From contig JBBQWV010000021.1 of the NCBI GenBank assembly GCA_038210275.1, forward strand, positions 5,400 through 69,399: DNA of 64,000 nucleotides. The letters are read 5' to 3'. The position numbers and the translations under genes are program-made. This DNA comes from PALSA-1296 sp038210275 (lineage in GTDB: Bacteria; Bacteroidota; Ignavibacteria; Palsa-1295). Shown here piece after piece: positions 41,488-51,006 of the stretch. The notes under the pieces are model-generated. The model searched no databases. It saw only the letters and a program-made list of their open reading frames with translations, and had not been told where the DNA came from. Positions within the stretch are counted from its first letter, which is position 1. Each line of letters starts with the position of its first letter.

Positions 41488-43178
41488 CAACAGAGAGTAT
41501 AACGAAAGATTCTAATCCAATATGGCGCAATGCCGCGTTTTGTATGGCGGCTGCTGGGCTCCTTTCTTTACTTATTCCGATGGGCTTTGGCTTATTCGGA
41601 CATGATGCTGGAATTCAAATAAGTTGGATTACTCAGTTTACTCAAGCAGTCGCTGAAGGAAATCCTTATCCTCGTTGGATGTCTGATGGATTCTATGGTT
41701 TTGGGAGTCCTGCGTTTTATTTTTACCCACCGCTGATTTTTTATATTGCTTCTATTTTTAGAGTATTGGGCATATCTTCAAGTCTGGGATTATTTCATGT
41801 AACTACGATATTTTTTACAGTACTATCTTTCTTTTCTTCCTTCCTTGTTCTAAAGCAGATCGTTGGTAACAAGACTGCTGCATTTTGGGGAGCTGCGATC
41901 TATTGTCTGATCCCATATCGTTTTGCTGATATGTATTTGCGGAATGCTTTTTCTGAGCATGCCGCGTTCGCGTTCTTTCCCATTGTGCTGTTGCCGATCT
42001 ATTTGATAGCAAGTAAACAGCAGCTCCATTGGAAAAGAATATTATTTCCCGCAGCAATAGGTTGGGGTTTTCTGCTCATTACCAATATTCCTTCTGCCAT
42101 TGTTGCCGCGTATTCAGTAGTAATATTTGCACTTGCTTGCCGATTATATAGGAAAGAATATCGTATGATGATTCTGTTCTATATTGCCGGAAGCTTGGTC
42201 GGTCTTGCGCTATCTTCTTTTTTTCTTTTACCTATTGGTCAATTACAGACGGCGATTTCATCAGCGAATTATCTGAATATGAATTATTATTCGTATCAGT
42301 TGACGGGGTATGCATTAATTGACGCATTTCATGTATTGCAATCAAATACATTCTATATAAGTTTGCTCATTGTTTTTATTTTGACTCTTATTGCCTTATG
42401 GCAAATTCGTGAAAAAATAAAGTATATCCGTCAGTGCGAGATGATCGAGCAAGCAGAAATATTTATTCTTTGCTTTGCTGTTCTGATTCAGATCCCATAT
42501 ATTTCAAAGCCTCTCTGGCTTTTCCTTCCGATGATGCGAATGCTTCAATTCACTTGGCGATGGGATATTTGGATCACGTTTTTCCTTTCGGTTTTCGTGG
42601 CGCGTGGTATAACCAGATCTAAGCATTTACAGAAGTCTTATGGGTTCATTATGTTGGTAGCTGCTTCTACATTAGCGTTAGTAAGTGTTTATACGTTTAA
42701 TATTCGTAAATTGCCTGAGTTGGATTATCCAAAAATTGCAAATATGATGGCTACTGAATATCTTCCACACAATATCACGCTTCCCGGAGATAGTGTAATA
42801 GGTTTGCTTTCAGAGCATAGAAAAGACCCGTTGATTCAAAGAAAAAATGGAAGCGTTGCATTTAGATTAATTGATGATAAAGCACTTCTAACATCTTTCA
42901 ATGCTTCGGTTTCTTCAGAAAAGGGAGAGATTACTTTCAGAAGAACATATTTCCCGACATGGAGACTTGCAGACGATAGAGGTATAGATTATCCAATTCG
43001 ACCTGATTCACTTGGAAGAATCGTCGCAACATTACCAAACGGAAATCGAAATTACGTTCTTAAAATTATCAAGATCAACGAAGAAAAGATCGGTTCTTGG
43101 ATCTCATGTTTTGCCGCATTCGGTTTACTTGGATTATTTATGTTTACAACTTTTTGGCGAAATTCAAAAGATTCTTAA
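41484..43178 (+). CDS. Multi-pass GT-C-like membrane protein
   Basis: The 564-residue protein has about ten to eleven hydrophobic helices and a final helix near the C-terminus (FAAFGLLGLFMFTTFW). The early segment FGHDAGIQISWITQF places acidic residues after the first helix. With GNPYPRWMSDGFYGFGSPAFYFYPPL this resembles YfhO and 6-pyruvoyl-tetrahydropterin-synthase-related membrane proteins of the GT-C glycosyltransferase type. It is likely an envelope sugar transferase, but the substrate is unknown. A soluble beta domain lies between residues about 410 and 530. The last 35 bp overlap the convergent mutase gene. Confidence 0.8.
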   Translation: MTTESITKDSNPIWRNAAFCMAAAGLLSLLIPMGFGLFGHDAGIQISWITQFTQAVAEGNPYPRWMSDGFYGFGSPAFYFYPPLIFYIASIFRVLGISSSLGLFHVTTIFFTVLSFFSSFLVLKQIVGNKTAAFWGAAIYCLIPYRFADMYLRNAFSEHAAFAFFPIVLLPIYLIASKQQLHWKRILFPAAIGWGFLLITNIPSAIVAAYSVVIFALACRLYRKEYRMMILFYIAGSLVGLALSSFFLLPIGQLQTAISSANYLNMNYYSYQLTGYALIDAFHVLQSNTFYISLLIVFILTLIALWQIREKIKYIRQCEMIEQAEIFILCFAVLIQIPYISKPLWLFLPMMRMLQFTWRWDIWITFFLSVFVARGITRSKHLQKSYGFIMLVAASTLALVSVYTFNIRKLPELDYPKIANMMATEYLPHNITLPGDSVIGLLSEHRKDPLIQRKNGSVAFRLIDDKALLTSFNASVSSEKGEITFRRTYFPTWRLADDRGIDYPIRPDSLGRIVATLPNGNRNYVLKIIKINEEKIGSWISCFAAFGLLGLFMFTTFWRNSKDS

Positions 43179-44550
43179 CCATTTCTTTTTTTGGCGCTTC
43201 AGCATAATATCGCAAGAGCGGTTCTGTCCCTGAAGTACGAATCATTAGCCATGCTCCACCATCAAGAAGATATTTGAATCCGTCTCTGGTATTTGTTGAT
43301 TCAACCTTCATTCCTGCAATTGTGGTAAAGCCTTTCTTTGCTTTTTGGAGTACTTGTATTTTTCGATCTTCCGTTGTATGGAAATCAAATCTCTCATATT
43401 CATGTGCTCCGTATTCTTTTTCGAGATCTTTCACAAGAGCCGCAAGTGACTTTTTATAGTGTGCGCAGATCTCAGCAAGAAGCAAGCCATTAAATAAGCC
43501 ATCACGTTCGGGAATATGAATGGAGGGAATTCCAATCCCACCGGATTCTTCTCCGCCGATCAGGACTTTTTCTTTTAGCATAAATTCCGTAATATACTTG
43601 AAGCCAACCGGAGTGCGCTGAACAGTTAGCTTATATTTATTGCACATCTTATCGATCATTGAAGTCACTGATAAGCTGACCACAACATCTCCTTTTTTCT
43701 TTCGCACTTCGACAAGATATTTCAGGAGCAGACACAAGATCATCTGTGAACTGAAGAAATTTCCGAATTCATCAATCGCTCCGATGCGATCGGCATCTCC
43801 ATCGGTGACGATACCAAGATCATATCCTGCTTCGACGACGAAGTTTGCAAATTCTTTCGTGTTTTGTGGAAGCGGCTCAGGCGGAGTACCGCCGAAACCG
43901 GGATTCCACACATTGTGCAAAATTCCTGCATCGGGAAGAAGATATTCAAGCGTATCAATACCTGAGCCATACATTGGATCATAGGCAATTCTTAACTTTG
44001 ATTTTTTGAGAAGAGCGAGATTGACTAATGTACCGAGTCTCTCAATATACATCTTCTTTGCATCAAGCGGTAAGATCTTTTTTGATTTGACTAAATCATC
44101 GTAACTGAGTAGTTCTCGGCGTGGCCGGAGATTTCCCGATTCAAGTTTGTCTACATTTTTTTCAATAGCATTGATCGCATCCGGAAGTGCCGCACCGCCA
44201 TACCATCCTTTGATCTTGTAGCCGTTATATTTTGCAGGATTATGCGAAGCAGTGATCATCACACCGCCGGCAAGTTTTTTCTTAACGATGGCAAGCGAAG
44301 TTGCAGGAGTTGCGACGATGCTCGTTGCAAGATATGTCTTGATTCCCTCAGAGGCGATCACGCGTGCAGCAAGTTCAGCAAATTCGCGGCTTCCGAAACG
44401 AGCGTCATAGCCAATGAAGATTCCATTCTCAATCCGATCAAGTGTCTTGAAATACGCTGCTGTTGCATAGGAGACCTTTGCAACATTTTCAAACGTATAA
44501 TCTTCGGCGATCACATCGCGCCAGCCGTCAGTTCCGAATTTTATTGGCAT
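43144..44550 (-). CDS. Phosphoglucomutase/phosphomannomutase
   Basis: The 468-residue enzyme is an alpha-D-phosphohexomutase with all four domains. The catalytic phosphoserine Ser102 is in MITASHNPAKYNG, the metal loop is DGDADRIGAID, the sugar-specificity loop is GEESGGIG, and the C-terminal phosphate-binding loop is MIRTSGTEP. It interconverts hexose 1- and 6-phosphates for envelope sugar synthesis. It follows enolase by one base, so the two are co-transcribed. Glucose versus mannose specificity is not decided here. Confidence 0.95.
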   Translation of the reverse strand: MPIKFGTDGWRDVIAEDYTFENVAKVSYATAAYFKTLDRIENGIFIGYDARFGSREFAELAARVIASEGIKTYLATSIVATPATSLAIVKKKLAGGVMITASHNPAKYNGYKIKGWYGGAALPDAINAIEKNVDKLESGNLRPRRELLSYDDLVKSKKILPLDAKKMYIERLGTLVNLALLKKSKLRIAYDPMYGSGIDTLEYLLPDAGILHNVWNPGFGGTPPEPLPQNTKEFANFVVEAGYDLGIVTDGDADRIGAIDEFGNFFSSQMILCLLLKYLVEVRKKKGDVVVSLSVTSMIDKMCNKYKLTVQRTPVGFKYITEFMLKEKVLIGGEESGGIGIPSIHIPERDGLFNGLLLAEICAHYKKSLAALVKDLEKEYGAHEYERFDFHTTEDRKIQVLQKAKKGFTTIAGMKVESTNTRDGFKYLLDGGAWLMIRTSGTEPLLRYYAEAPKKEMVKNLLNFAKKL

Positions 44551-44551
44551 A

Positions 44552-45862
44552 TTATTTTTTTATCTTCTTTGGTGCAGAATATTTCACACTTAACGCATCT
44601 TTCCCGGCATAGGTTGAAGCACCCGAAAGTTCTTCTTCAATGCGCAGAAGCTGATTATATTTTGCAATGCGATCAGTGCGGCTAAGTGAACCTGTTTTGA
44701 TCTGACCCGCATTTGTTGCTACGGCAATATCGGCAATCGTTGAATCTTCCGTCTCACCTGAACGATGACTGATAACGGTCGTATAAGCAGCGCGGTGAGC
44801 CATTGCAATAGTATCGAAAGTTTCTGTGAGTGTTCCGATCTGATTTACTTTGACGAGAATCGAATTCGCAATACCTTCATCAATACCGCGTTTCAAAAAA
44901 TCTACATTCGTTACAAAAAGATCATCGCCGACAAGCTGTACTTTTTTTCCGAGAGATTCCGTAAGCATCTTCCAGCCTTGCCAGTCATTTTCTGCCATGC
45001 CATCTTCGATAGATGCGATAGGGTATTGGCGAACAAGATCTTCGAAGAGCTTTACCATTTGTTCTCGCGTAAGAGTTTTCTTCGTGGACTTATACATTTC
45101 GTATTTTCCATTTCGCCACATTTCGCTTGCTGCGCAATCAAAGCCAAGAAGTACATCTTCTCCAGCTTTATATCCTGCGGCTTGAATCGCCTCAAGAATA
45201 TAGTCAACAGTTTGATCTATCGAACTGAGATTCGGTGCGAAGCCGCCTTCATCTCCGACGTTCGTATTGAGTCCTTGTTTTTTAAGTACTGATTTAAGTG
45301 CATGGAAAACTTCTGTGCCCATCCGTAATGCTTCAGCGAAGCTTTTTGCTTTTGCAGGAAGAATCATAAATTCCTGAAAGTCAAGCGAGTTATCGGCATG
45401 AACTCCTCCGTTAATGATGTTCATCATGGGCATCGGCATCACATTCGTATTTGTGCCGCCGAGGTAACGGTAAAGATCCATTCCATGGGAATCGGCAGCT
45501 GCTTTTGCAACAGCCATTGAAACGGCGAGAATGGCATTCGCGCCAAGCTTCGATTTATTTTTTGTGCCATCAAGCGCGATCATCAACTCGTCTATCATGC
45601 GCTGCTCATCAGCAGGAATGCCGCGCAGATTTTCTGCAAGAGTTGTATTCACATTATGCACCGCTTTGCGAACGCCTTTGCCGCCGTAGCGTTTTTTATC
45701 GCCATCGCGAAGTTCAACGGCTTCATGCTCTCCGGTTGAAGCGCCGCTTGGAACAGAGGCTCTGCCGAAGGAGCCGTCTTCAAGGATGCAATCTGCTTCG
45801 ACAGTCGGATTGCCTCTGGAATCAAGGATTTCACGGGCAAAAAGATCAAGAATAACTGACAT
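44552..45862 (-). CDS. eno: Enolase
   Basis: This 436-residue enzyme is a full-length enolase: AREILDSRGNPTVEAD at the start, SGASTGEHEAVELRDGD in the flexible loop, the metal-binding acidic residues in GFDCAASE and IEDGMAENDW and VGDDLFVTN, and SHRSGETEDSTIADIAVA near the end. It converts 2-phosphoglycerate to phosphoenolpyruvate. A TAAATTTG -7 box lies 29 bases upstream of the start. The mutase gene follows immediately. Confidence 0.98.
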   Translation of the reverse strand: MSVILDLFAREILDSRGNPTVEADCILEDGSFGRASVPSGASTGEHEAVELRDGDKKRYGGKGVRKAVHNVNTTLAENLRGIPADEQRMIDELMIALDGTKNKSKLGANAILAVSMAVAKAAADSHGMDLYRYLGGTNTNVMPMPMMNIINGGVHADNSLDFQEFMILPAKAKSFAEALRMGTEVFHALKSVLKKQGLNTNVGDEGGFAPNLSSIDQTVDYILEAIQAAGYKAGEDVLLGFDCAASEMWRNGKYEMYKSTKKTLTREQMVKLFEDLVRQYPIASIEDGMAENDWQGWKMLTESLGKKVQLVGDDLFVTNVDFLKRGIDEGIANSILVKVNQIGTLTETFDTIAMAHRAAYTTVISHRSGETEDSTIADIAVATNAGQIKTGSLSRTDRIAKYNQLLRIEEELSGASTYAGKDALSVKYSAPKKIKK

Positions 45863-45890
45863 GATGATATGTGTGCGATAATATAATGTG

Positions 45891-45898
45891 CAAATTTA
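45891..45898 (-). promoter_or_regulatory. -7 box TAAATTTG for eno
   Basis: Fits TAnnTTTG on the minus strand, giving a leader of roughly 23 bases. No -33 TTG at 20 bp was found. Confidence 0.5.
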
Positions 45899-45962
45899 CG
45901 GAAGTGCAGAGCATTTGTTTTGGTATTGGGAAATAATGTGAAATATAAAGTGATTTCCAAAG

Positions 45963-46084
45963 GTGTCATAGCGAGGAGTCGCGTAGTGAGGACGAAGCAA
46001 TCTCCTAAATTGTGGTAGATCTTTGCACTTACCAATACTTTAACGGGATTGCTTCATTGGGCTAAAGCCCTCCTCGCAAGGACA
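45963..46084. repeat. Family A element, full length (~122 bp)
   Basis: Third complete copy: GTGTCATAGCGAGGAG at the left, GACGAAGCAATC, then GGATTGCTTC and GGGCTAAAGCCCTCCTCGC at the right. It occupies much of the 328-bp gap between eno and the next gene. Confidence 0.85.
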
Positions 46085-46190
46085 TCAACTCAGGTAAGAT
46101 AATTACCCAACATTCCGTGCAACTCCGCCATCAAAAAAGTGTTGTTTACTGCGATAGGGTTATACAGTTCTCGTAATCTGCATCATCGCT

Positions 46191-48344
46191 ATGAAAACAA
46201 TTGCGGTCTTTTTATTTCTTCTTTTTGCATCAGTGAGTGTTTTTGCACAATGGTCACAGACATCCGGACCTTCCGGCGGTGGTGTCAGTGACTTTGCATT
46301 CACGAATGGTAAAATTCTTGCCGCAACGTTTGATATTGGGAACGGAGTTTTTGCTTCTACTGATAGCGGTACGTCCTGGCATGAATCAGGCTTGCAGGGA
46401 ATAAGACTCTCTCATATTTCAGCAAATGGCAGTATCCTGATCGCATCCTCAACTCTAAATTCTTACAATGAAACTGATACTATTTACCGTTCAAGTGATG
46501 CCGGCGTTTCGTGGCAGACTATAATGACGCTTCCGAATATTCTCACCGTACGAAGTATTTGCTATCATAATCATCAGTGGTTTATCACGACACAGGGACA
46601 AAACGGAAAGATGTACGTTTCCAACGATGATGGCGCAACGTGGTACGCAGTTCATCCCTTTTTTGATTTTGCTTATCCGGTGATCCTTGTCTCTGTCGGA
46701 GTTCATATCATTGCCGGCTCTTCGAGTAACGGATATATAACCATCTATCGCTCTGTTGATGGTGTTGCATGGGAGCGAGATACTTCAGGAATAGGTACCT
46801 TGCATCCCTCAGATGTCTATTGCGGATCTCTTATGGAAACTACCGTTCAGTTTGGAATAGCGGGCGGCACAATCGCTTCGACGGATGAAGGAGCCACTTG
46901 GAGAAACTCCTTGGTTTTAAGTAATCGGGCGGAATATATTGCTCATATCGCAGGCTATGCGTCTCAAATATTTGCGATCTCCTCTCTGAATAAAATCTAT
47001 CGTTCGGAGACGAGCGGAAAGGCTTGGGATCAACTTACCGGAAATGGTTTAGACTTGGAAACATCCAATTTCTATTCAGTTAGTTTTGATGGAGATATTT
47101 TATTGCTTGGCTCGTCGATAGGTATAATAACTTCCAAAACGCTTGGATACGCTTGGCGATATAGCACAGACGGACTTCATGCTGCTGCTCTTACAGATAT
47201 CGTCGTTAACCAAGGAAAGATATTTGCTGCAACCCAGAGAGGCGTTTCATATTCCGATGATGCTGGCACATCGTGGCATGAACCGCAAAGCTCTGCTGAT
47301 CTGAATGCCACCAGAATCTCAGGATTTTTCGGAGGCAACTCGAAATTCTTCGCATTCGGTGATGGACTATATTCTTGGGATGGTTCAGTGTGGACTACTC
47401 TTAATCTTCAGGATTTTACATCAATGACCGAAGGCTTATCCGGAAGACTTTTTTCTGGGCATAAAGGTGATGATCCAATTACAGGAGTGGGAGGAATTGA
47501 TATATCAGATAATGGCGGAACGACGTGGACAGCTTCTGTCGTCTTAACAAATTCAATTGATACCGAATTATACTTTTTACCTAAATGCCTGAGTTCAAAC
47601 GGCAGATATATCGTTGCGGCGGAACGTGTTTTATTATACCAAACATTTTCCAGCAAATATTTTATCTACCAATCACCAGATAATGGAAAATCGTGGAATG
47701 CAGTTGAAACGCCATATACTCCGACGTTCATCACCTATACCGGCTATGCGTTCTATATGGGAACATACAGTGACGGATTATTTCGCTCAGTTGATAATGG
47801 CGCCACATGGTCGAGACTTACAGGTATGATAACTGCTCTTGAAGTCACATCGCTGCTGAAGATTGGCAACACTTTCCTCGTTTCGATCATCGAAAAGGGA
47901 AGTTCAGCCCAGGGTCTCTATCGCAGTGATGATAATGGATTTACTTGGAAATTTGCAAACTACAATACCGCTAATATCTTCGGCCCGATGGCAACGGACG
48001 GCACCTATCTCTATAGCGGCGGACCAAGTGTCTGGAAACGTCCGCTTAATGAACTGAGCGTGCAAGAAAGAAAAATATCTCAGCCAAATTTTGCAATCAA
48101 ACTCTATCCGAATCCTGGCACAGATATGATACATCTGCATTTGGATTCCGCAACACCAATTCGTGGCACACTAATCGTCAATGACGAGAAGGGAAGTGTG
48201 GTCATTAAACGCGAAATAAATTTACTTTCAGGCAAAGATAATATTACGCTTCCGATTTCTAAACTTGCAAGCGGCACGTATTTTTGTGCAATGAGTGATG
48301 AGTCGGGAAATATTATTGCGACACAGAAATTTGTGAAGGAGTAG
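46191..48344 (+). CDS. Secreted Asp-box (BNR-like) repeat protein with T9SS sorting domain
   Basis: The 717-residue protein has a signal peptide ending in SVSVFAQW. About ten Asp-box motifs follow (for example STDSGTSWH, NDDGATWYA, SPDNGKSWN, SVDNGATWS, SDDNGFTWK), predicting a multi-bladed propeller as in sialidases and Ycf48-like proteins. No sialidase catalytic arginine triad is evident. The C-terminus is a T9SS type A domain (IKLYPNPGTDMIHLHL, LASGTYFCAMSD, TQKFVKE). It is probably a surface adhesin or carbohydrate-binding cargo. Another Asp-box T9SS protein is encoded at 57000. Confidence 0.85.
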   Translation: MKTIAVFLFLLFASVSVFAQWSQTSGPSGGGVSDFAFTNGKILAATFDIGNGVFASTDSGTSWHESGLQGIRLSHISANGSILIASSTLNSYNETDTIYRSSDAGVSWQTIMTLPNILTVRSICYHNHQWFITTQGQNGKMYVSNDDGATWYAVHPFFDFAYPVILVSVGVHIIAGSSSNGYITIYRSVDGVAWERDTSGIGTLHPSDVYCGSLMETTVQFGIAGGTIASTDEGATWRNSLVLSNRAEYIAHIAGYASQIFAISSLNKIYRSETSGKAWDQLTGNGLDLETSNFYSVSFDGDILLLGSSIGIITSKTLGYAWRYSTDGLHAAALTDIVVNQGKIFAATQRGVSYSDDAGTSWHEPQSSADLNATRISGFFGGNSKFFAFGDGLYSWDGSVWTTLNLQDFTSMTEGLSGRLFSGHKGDDPITGVGGIDISDNGGTTWTASVVLTNSIDTELYFLPKCLSSNGRYIVAAERVLLYQTFSSKYFIYQSPDNGKSWNAVETPYTPTFITYTGYAFYMGTYSDGLFRSVDNGATWSRLTGMITALEVTSLLKIGNTFLVSIIEKGSSAQGLYRSDDNGFTWKFANYNTANIFGPMATDGTYLYSGGPSVWKRPLNELSVQERKISQPNFAIKLYPNPGTDMIHLHLDSATPIRGTLIVNDEKGSVVIKREINLLSGKDNITLPISKLASGTYFCAMSDESGNIIATQKFVKE

Positions 48345-48780
48345 TTTATAATCAGGTTCAGATGATTTCCAAAATATTCTGAAAACTTATTATCGTCAAA
48401 TTCCGTTTAACTATCTGTATCCAAAAAATAGAGCAAGCCGGAGGGGTACGATTGTGGATCAAATGCCCCGTAAGAATAAAAAAGATTTCACACCTCTGAG
48501 CTGCCAAAGGATTGATAACATAAGGTAAAACGAAGCATACACCGCTCTCACAAACGGTAATTCGGTTCAAGAACTATCACACGACCATAAGAATTCAGGT
48601 CAGAGCAAGAAGTGAATTTACATATAAATTGTATCCACTAATGAATCCGGGAGTCAAGAAGACATTCCCTGTATAAAGCTCAATAGAGCAATAATTTCTA
48701 AAACAGCATTATTTTCCTATCGGGATAACCGATATTTCTTTTCAGATCACATTTTTTTCTTTTATTAACTTCATTACACC
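48345..48780. other. 436-bp gene-free stretch
   Basis: I find no credible gene, repeat-family member or strong terminator here. A 70-codon minus-strand frame (48358-48570) lacks a ribosome site and protein-like composition. No clear TAnnTTTG box precedes the oxidoreductase gene. Confidence 0.5.
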
Positions 48781-50892
48781 ATGATCACTATTATTGGCGG
48801 CGGTTTCTCCGGACTTGCAGCCGCATATTTTCTTCATCGCGCAGATAAGGATGTTACTCTGCTCGAATGGTCTCGCGGGCTTGGCGGCAGAGCATCGACC
48901 CATAACTTAGGCTACCGCACCATTGATGTCGGGCAGCAAAAATTTGATTTTTCTATCACGACGAATAAGCTTGAAAAAGAAGCTCGCGAATTGCTTCGTA
49001 CTATCTTGGCAGAACGCGGGGCTTTGGAATTACTCAAGCCTTATCCCGGCAATGTATTGCAATTCGACGGTCGCTCGATCGCCTCGGCGAAGAAAGTGGA
49101 CACTCCGGATTGGTACTACCTTGAAGCAGGTATGAAGGCACTTGCCGAAGCAATGATGCATGAGATCCCGACCAGGACTCATACCCGCATCAGCGAGATC
49201 ATCGCCGGTGATAAGAACGTAACGCTCAAAAATCAGCGCGGCGAAAAAGTCGAGGCGAATACCGTTGTCCTTGCAATTCCTGCTCCGGAAGCATTGGCAT
49301 TATTGCAGCCTCATGCCGACGGGACTCGAACAATAAAAAAACTTTGCGAGAAACTTGCTGAAGTTGAATACGAGCCAATGGTCGGCGCAATCTTCGGAAT
49401 TTCGCGTCTGAAATTAAAGACTTCTTTCTCAACTCTTTTCACCGAAGATCCGACCGCTCCGTTACATTTCCTTTCCCGTGAACAGAAGAAGCGCAAACTT
49501 GGCGTTCGCAGAGGAGAGAATGCTTTTGTGATGCAGCTTGGCTCGGAAGTCAGCCGCGACTATATTGGAAAAGGTGATAGCGAGACTTTTGCAATGATCG
49601 AACGCGTCTTTGAAGAGGCGATGGATACGGCATTGCCGGATATGACCTACAGCGAAATTCAACGCTGGAGAAATGGTCAGTTGAAAAGCACACCGTTCAA
49701 AGCTCAGGAAGTTCAGAAAGTTAAAATAGGCGCAACGATCTATCTTGCTAATGACTATATTGCAGGGCATACTTCTATTGCTTCTGCAATCCTGACCGGC
49801 AAACTTGTAGCAGATGAAATTTTAGGAATTGATTCACAGACTCTGATCGCCAAGCCGAAACGTGCGCAGGCTTTGATGACGGAAGAGCATTGGCACGCTA
49901 TCGTCCCACCTGCGAAAGATCCGCAGAAGCCGAAGCAGCAGCGCAAACAGCGTGATTCCAAAACTCAGCAGGCAAAGCGCAAGAAACTCAAGAACGAGAA
50001 GCGCGCTCAGAAACGTATGTCACGGATGCAGCGTCCAAGTTTCCGTCCAAGCGGTGGCGGTGGTGGATTCCGCGACCGCAATGATCGCAATCAGGGCGGA
50101 CCAAGACAGGGTGGTTATGGCAGACCTCAGCAAGGTGGAAGCAGACCGTATGATAATCGCAGACCGTTTGACGATCGTCGCAGCGGCGGTGGTGGCGGAT
50201 ATGCTCCGCGCCCGGCGAATAATTGGAGAGGACCACAGCAAGATGGTGGAGCGCCACGTCCTCGTCGAACAGTGAATGTCTATCAGACCGGACCGCAGCA
50301 GCGTAATCCCGGATTTACCCCTCGTCCAAGAGGCGATCAGAATTTCGATCAGCCACGTCAGAATCGTCCGGCTCCGGGCGGTGGTGGGCGTGGAGGATAT
50401 GACCGTCCGAATCAGGGCGGCGGCGGTTACGGCGGAGATCGTAACCAAGGCGGGGGAGGTGGTGGATACCGTGACCGCAATCAAGGCGGCGGCGGCGGAG
50501 GTTACCGTCCGAGCGGCGGTTATGCTGATCGCAACCAAGGCGGCGGTGGCGGCGGATACCGTGACCGTAATCAAGGCGGAGGTGGCGGAGGATATCGTCC
50601 TGCCGGCGGAGGAAGTGGCGGCGGTGGTTATAGAGATCGTAATCAAGGCGGCGGCGGATATGGCGGAGATCGCAACCAAGGCGGTGGAGGTGGTGGATAC
50701 CGTGACCGCAATCAAGGCGGTGGTGGTGGATACCAGAATCGTAATCAAGGCGGTGGTTATGGCGGCGGTGGTGGTTATCAGCAAGGCGGACCGCCTCCGA
50801 GGCGCTCCAGCAGTTTTGATCCGAATGTATCGCGCCCCTCGAATCCCCCCGATAATGAAAATCGCGGGAATCGCCTACCGGATGAGGATTAA
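48781..50892 (+). CDS. FAD-dependent oxidoreductase with long Gly/Arg-rich tail
   Basis: Residues 1 to about 355 form a renalase/amine-oxidase-like flavoprotein. The dinucleotide motif is IIGGGFSGLAAAYF, followed by the FAD-binding LEWSRGLGGRAST and, near the end, LANDYIAGHTSIASAILTG. From about residue 375 a very basic segment (KRKKLKNEKRAQKRMSRM) leads to about 280 residues of low-complexity Gly/Arg/Asn/Gln/Tyr repeats. These have units such as GGGGGYRDRNQ, ending in an acidic tip. Such RGG/YR tails are known from RNA-binding and phase-separating proteins, not from flavoenzymes. No frameshift is needed between the parts. A terminator follows. Confidence 0.85.
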   Translation: MITIIGGGFSGLAAAYFLHRADKDVTLLEWSRGLGGRASTHNLGYRTIDVGQQKFDFSITTNKLEKEARELLRTILAERGALELLKPYPGNVLQFDGRSIASAKKVDTPDWYYLEAGMKALAEAMMHEIPTRTHTRISEIIAGDKNVTLKNQRGEKVEANTVVLAIPAPEALALLQPHADGTRTIKKLCEKLAEVEYEPMVGAIFGISRLKLKTSFSTLFTEDPTAPLHFLSREQKKRKLGVRRGENAFVMQLGSEVSRDYIGKGDSETFAMIERVFEEAMDTALPDMTYSEIQRWRNGQLKSTPFKAQEVQKVKIGATIYLANDYIAGHTSIASAILTGKLVADEILGIDSQTLIAKPKRAQALMTEEHWHAIVPPAKDPQKPKQQRKQRDSKTQQAKRKKLKNEKRAQKRMSRMQRPSFRPSGGGGGFRDRNDRNQGGPRQGGYGRPQQGGSRPYDNRRPFDDRRSGGGGGYAPRPANNWRGPQQDGGAPRPRRTVNVYQTGPQQRNPGFTPRPRGDQNFDQPRQNRPAPGGGGRGGYDRPNQGGGGYGGDRNQGGGGGGYRDRNQGGGGGGYRPSGGYADRNQGGGGGGYRDRNQGGGGGGYRPAGGGSGGGGYRDRNQGGGGYGGDRNQGGGGGGYRDRNQGGGGGYQNRNQGGGYGGGGGYQQGGPPPRRSSSFDPNVSRPSNPPDNENRGNRLPDED
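50041..50790 (+). repeat. Tandem degenerate repeat encoding GGGGGYRDRNQ units
   Basis: GGCGGCGG-rich DNA repeated with variation inside the oxidoreductase gene. At least four near-exact YRDRNQ units occur together with YADRNQ, YGGDRNQ and YQNRNQ variants. Confidence 0.85.
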
Positions 50893-50906
50893 ATAGCAGA
50901 TTGAAA

Positions 50907-50932
50907 AAAGCCCGGAACACGTTCCGGGCTTT
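50907..50932 (+). terminator. Intrinsic terminator after the oxidoreductase gene
   Basis: AAAGCCCGGAAC pairs with GTTCCGGGCTTT with a two- to four-base loop, followed by CAATTTTC. Confidence 0.8.
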
Positions 50933-50953
50933 CAATTTTCTTCGACAAAAAGA

Positions 50954-50979
50954 GGGCTTGTCGGCGAACCGACAAGCCC
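50954..50979. terminator. Terminator of the small ribosomal-type gene
   Basis: GGGCTTGTCGG-CGAA-CCGACAAGCCC, a perfect 11-bp stem. On the minus strand it is followed by CTCTTTTTG; on the plus strand by CTTCTTTTG. Confidence 0.8.
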
Positions 50980-51006
50980 CTTCTTTTGAAAAGCAAAGGG
51001 TTAATT

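Noticed and set aside
48358..48570. 70-codon minus-strand frame
   Set aside because: No ribosome site, no promoter box and no recognisable composition; probably chance.
50020..50784. 254-codon minus-strand frame inside the oxidoreductase gene
   Set aside because: It is the antisense of GGC/GGT-rich repeats, giving Thr/Ala/Ile/Ser low complexity. Long antisense frames are expected there.
50041..50790. CRISPR-like spaced repeats
   Set aside because: The repeats are in-frame glycine-rich coding units of variable length, not regular repeats with unique spacers.
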